Shown here: positions 62,104 through 64,000 of the stretch, in pieces
Layout: each line of letters opens with the position of its first letter
Position numbering within the stretch: position 1 is the first letter of the stretch
Assembly (NCBI GenBank): GCA_034926635.1
Contig: JAYFQX010000006.1
Coordinates: forward strand, 62,001 to 126,000
Direction of reading: 5' to 3'
Length of the DNA: 64,000 nucleotides
Source of the DNA: Christensenella sp034926635
Lineage (GTDB): Bacteria > Bacillota > Clostridia > Christensenellales > Christensenellaceae
Made by a program: the position numbers and the translations under genes
The notes under the pieces: model-generated
The model's database searches: none
Seen by the model: the letters and a program-made list of their open reading frames with translations, nothing else
What the model was told of the DNA's origin: nothing

Positions 62104-62141
62104 TTGAAATTCATAATAAAGTGTGCTAGACTGTTAGCACA
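62104..62141 (+). promoter_or_regulatory. Promoter with overlapping palindromic operator for the surface protein gene
   Basis: TTGAAA (62104-62109), 17-bp spacer, TAGACT (62127-62132). A palindrome TGTGCTA-N6-TAGCACA (62122-62141) covers the -10 box, a position expected for a repressor site. Confidence 0.6.
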
Positions 62142-62206
62142 GATTGATATAGGGTTTGGTTCAAAAATTATTTCAGGAAAATTGAATAATGTTGGGGGTG
62201 TTATTG

Positions 62207-64000
62207 ATGAAGGGGATTAAAAAGGTAATAGCGGTCGTTTTGTGCTTGTTATTGTTAATGCCGGGAGCAAATATAGCTTTTGCACAGGCGCCCGGCAATG
62301 AATTGCCGAGCATGGAACCGGCGCCGAGCGAAAGCGCCCAGCCGAGCGAAAGCGCCCAGCCGAGCGAAAGCGCCCAGCCGAGCGAAAGCGCCCAGCCGAG
62401 CGAAAGCGCCCAGCCGAGCGAAAGCGCCCAGCCAAGCGAAAGCGCCCAGCCAAGCGAAAGCGCCCAGCCGAGCGAAAGCGTTCAGCCAAGCGAAAGCGTT
62501 CAGCCGAGCGAAAGCGTTCAGCCGAGCGAAAGCGCAGGGCAAGGCGTGGTAAGCGACTTGGATGGTATGCAGCCGCTGGCAAATGATGAATGGCTTGACC
62601 TGTGGTCGGGCTGGCAGATCTATTATCAGCGATATTTATGGGAAACGCCTAAAAAAATAGGAGTCCAGTTACTGGATGTATTGACGGGATCCGACGCATA
62701 TGCTTTTGTCAAACACGAAAACCAGTTTAACGACGCTCCGAGCAGCGACGAGCAGTGGGTCGTTTTTCAAATTGGACTGGAATATATTTCGGGAAGCGGT
62801 TCATTAAGCGCGGCAAGTGTGTTTTCTTCTGGCAGCGGGATGACGTTCTTCGATTATACGGGAACCTCGAGCTTGGGGATCCTGGAAACCGCGGCTTTAA
62901 GCAGTTACCAAAGCCCTTATGACGTAACATTGTATCCGGGAGGGTATAACAGCGTGGTGATTGGCATGAGGGTCAAAAAATATCAGGGATTGCCTACGAT
63001 CAAGATCCCTTATGGTCCGACGGCTTATGACGATTACTATCATAATTTTTATGCGGACTGGGAGTATGATTCGCCGGTTGCAGCAGGCGGGATCGTCTCC
63101 AATAGCGGAGCGGTAAAAGGAAATAGTTTCAGCGCTACGGCGCGGAACGTTTATGATGAAACGGGAACGATGTCCGTGAAATTTGCGGTATGGAGCAAGC
63201 CGGATCAAAGCGATCTGGTCTGGTATTGGGGCAGTGATAACGGTTACAATGGTTGGAGCGCCAATATGGATACTTCCAATCACAGTTATCACCGGGGAAC
63301 GTATAATATCCATGCATACGGGATGGACTACAGCGGGAATTACGGATTCATGGGGGCGACGACGGTGAATTTGTATCAAGACACGACCCCGCCCAAGGCC
63401 AAGGCGGTCAGTACAAATGCCGCGGTTATTTATGGGAATACATTCCAGGCTAATGCAATGCAGGTTTCGGATGAAAGCGGCGTTGCGAAGGTGGAGTTCG
63501 CGGTATGGAGCAAGCCGGATCAAAGCGACATGAAGTGGTATAACGGAAGCAACTTCCAGAATGGAAACTGGGGGATCACGGCAGATACCGCCGGTCACGG
63601 ATATAACCGGGGAACTTACAATATTCACGCGTATGGGACGGATACGCAGGGAAATCGCGGATTCATCGGCGCGACCACGGTATTTTTGTATAAAGATACG
63701 ACGCCGCCGATAGCGTCAAGTATTGCGTCATCGGTCAAAAGCACTTACGGCAGCTCGTTTGAGGCATACGCCATGAACGTCAAGGATTCGGAGAGCGGCG
63801 TCAAGAGCGTGCAGTTCGCGGTGTGGAGCGCGGCGGATCAGAGCGACATTAAGTGGTATAATGGAAGTGATTTCAAAAACGGAAACTGGGGAATCACGGC
63901 AAACATTGCTAACCATAAAAATAATCGGGGAACGTACAACGTCCATGTGTATGCGACGGACGGCAGCGGAAACCGCGGGTTTCTCGGCGCGACTACGGTG
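62207..64000 (+). CDS. Secreted protein with PSESAQ array and GBS/Bsp-like repeats, 3' end missing
   Basis: The frame is open to the right edge, 598 codons visible. A signal peptide (about 1-27, VVLCLLLLMPGANIAFA) is followed by 12 tandem six-residue units PSES(A/V)Q (residues 40-111), a likely extended, cell-wall-spanning or glycosylated stalk. A unique region follows (112-295, with TFFDYTG and Tyr-rich stretches). Three GBS/Bsp-like repeats of about 105 residues then begin near 295, 398 and 501, each with FAVWS...DQSD..W, WG/WS and RGTYN(I/V)H. Such repeats occur in surface hydrolases and adhesins. The C-terminal function is outside the window. GGGGGTG precedes the ATG. Confidence 0.88.
   Translation, partial: MKGIKKVIAVVLCLLLLMPGANIAFAQAPGNELPSMEPAPSESAQPSESAQPSESAQPSESAQPSESAQPSESAQPSESAQPSESAQPSESVQPSESVQPSESVQPSESAGQGVVSDLDGMQPLANDEWLDLWSGWQIYYQRYLWETPKKIGVQLLDVLTGSDAYAFVKHENQFNDAPSSDEQWVVFQIGLEYISGSGSLSAASVFSSGSGMTFFDYTGTSSLGILETAALSSYQSPYDVTLYPGGYNSVVIGMRVKKYQGLPTIKIPYGPTAYDDYYHNFYADWEYDSPVAAGGIVSNSGAVKGNSFSATARNVYDETGTMSVKFAVWSKPDQSDLVWYWGSDNGYNGWSANMDTSNHSYHRGTYNIHAYGMDYSGNYGFMGATTVNLYQDTTPPKAKAVSTNAAVIYGNTFQANAMQVSDESGVAKVEFAVWSKPDQSDMKWYNGSNFQNGNWGITADTAGHGYNRGTYNIHAYGTDTQGNRGFIGATTVFLYKDTTPPIASSIASSVKSTYGSSFEAYAMNVKDSESGVKSVQFAVWSAADQSDIKWYNGSDFKNGNWGITANIANHKNNRGTYNVHVYATDGSGNRGFLGATTV
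62324..62539 (+). repeat. 18-bp tandem repeat array (12 units) coding for PSESAQ
   Basis: Units of 18 bp start every 18 bp from 62324; consensus CCGAGCGAAAGCGCCCAG. The third to last units vary (CCA for CCG, GTT for GCC) and the last ends GCAGGG. Near-identity of the units suggests recent slippage and length variation. Confidence 0.95.
63091..64000 (+). repeat. Three tandem GBS/Bsp-like protein repeats, about 315 bp each
   Basis: Repeat units begin near 63091, 63400 and 63709. Units 1 and 2 share a 29-bp identical stretch (63185-63213 and 63500-63528), so they arose by fairly recent duplication. More units may lie beyond the window. Confidence 0.85.

Larger units (their letters stand above)
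61833..62206 (+). other. Intergenic region between gapA and the surface protein gene (374 bp)
   Basis: It contains the gapA terminator (61938-61990), then a promoter (62104-62132) overlapped by a palindrome (62122-62141), and the ribosome site of the next gene. I see no gene in it. Confidence 0.6.

Noticed and set aside
62217..62582. Antisense frame with repeated AFARLG units
   Set aside because: It is only the complement of the PSESAQ repeat array; the plus-strand frame has a signal peptide, ribosome site and downstream domains.

Overview
The window looks like chromosomal DNA of a low-to-mid GC member of the Bacillota, most likely class Clostridia. The evidence is the yybS-gdpP-rplI-dnaB operon, an infC-rpmI-rplT operon behind an L20-type leader, strong GGAGG ribosome binding sites, sigma-A-like TTGACA/TATAAT promoters, a class II fructose-bisphosphate aldolase and a GBS/Bsp-repeat surface protein. 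The rank below class is a guess; Christensenellales would fit the roughly 50% GC. Genes are tightly packed, with many ATGA-type overlaps and hairpin terminators between convergent units. I found no rRNA, tRNA, CRISPR array, prophage or transposase.

Layout. 1-4.4 kb: the end of an epimerase gene, an MBL-fold hydrolase, a DUF3795/nitroreductase pair, small membrane proteins and a fluoride channel. 4.4-5.4 kb: two tandem TspO paralogues on the minus strand. 5.6-14.3 kb: an ECF S component with type III pantothenate kinase, homoserine dehydrogenase, twin cupins, LemA/DUF2207, DUF3842, an SDR and O-acetylhomoserine sulfhydrylase. 14.3-17 kb: deoC, a hotdog thioesterase and an OFA-type MFS transporter. 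17.1-22 kb: AraD-like epimerase, WYL regulator, a PNPOx-ferredoxin fusion, an extended NAD synthase and an unusual RelA/SpoT-type protein. 22-34 kb is an information-processing block: thrS, infC-rpmI-rplT, a TrmH-type methyltransferase, pheST, zapA and mutS2. 34-37.9 kb: a two-component system followed by an HtrA-type protease. 37.9-40.3 kb: thiI with its cysteine desulfurase. 40.6-42.2 kb: xylulokinase. 42.2-45.9 kb: a phosphoesterase and an uncharacterised TPR/DUF4037/DUF4125 operon. 46.1-55 kb: metG-tatD-radical SAM, then yybS-gdpP-rplI-dnaB-GNAT. 55-61.9 kb: a cytidylate kinase-like protein, MATE pump, M29 aminopeptidase, galE, fba and gapA. 62.2 kb to the end: the first 598 codons of a large secreted repeat protein.

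How the genes fit together. Central carbon (fba, gapA, galE, xylB, araD, deoC) and cofactor/amino-acid supply (coaX, nadE, hom, metY) sit beside translation genes and nucleotide second-messenger genes (gdpP for c-di-AMP, a Rel-like protein for alarmones). The thiI/cysteine desulfurase pair supplies sulfur for tRNA thiolation. The response regulator and kinase may control the downstream protease through an 11-bp-spaced direct repeat in front of it.

Most unusual points: infC appears to start at AUA and carries two identical 71-bp repeats in its leader; the Rel-like protein lacks the usual substrate-binding GYRSxH motif; NadE has a C-terminal domain of about 120 residues that I cannot assign; the TPR/DUF4037/DUF4125 operon has a TACAnnTGTA palindrome upstream; and the terminal surface protein combines a 12-unit PSESAQ array with tandem GBS/Bsp repeats.
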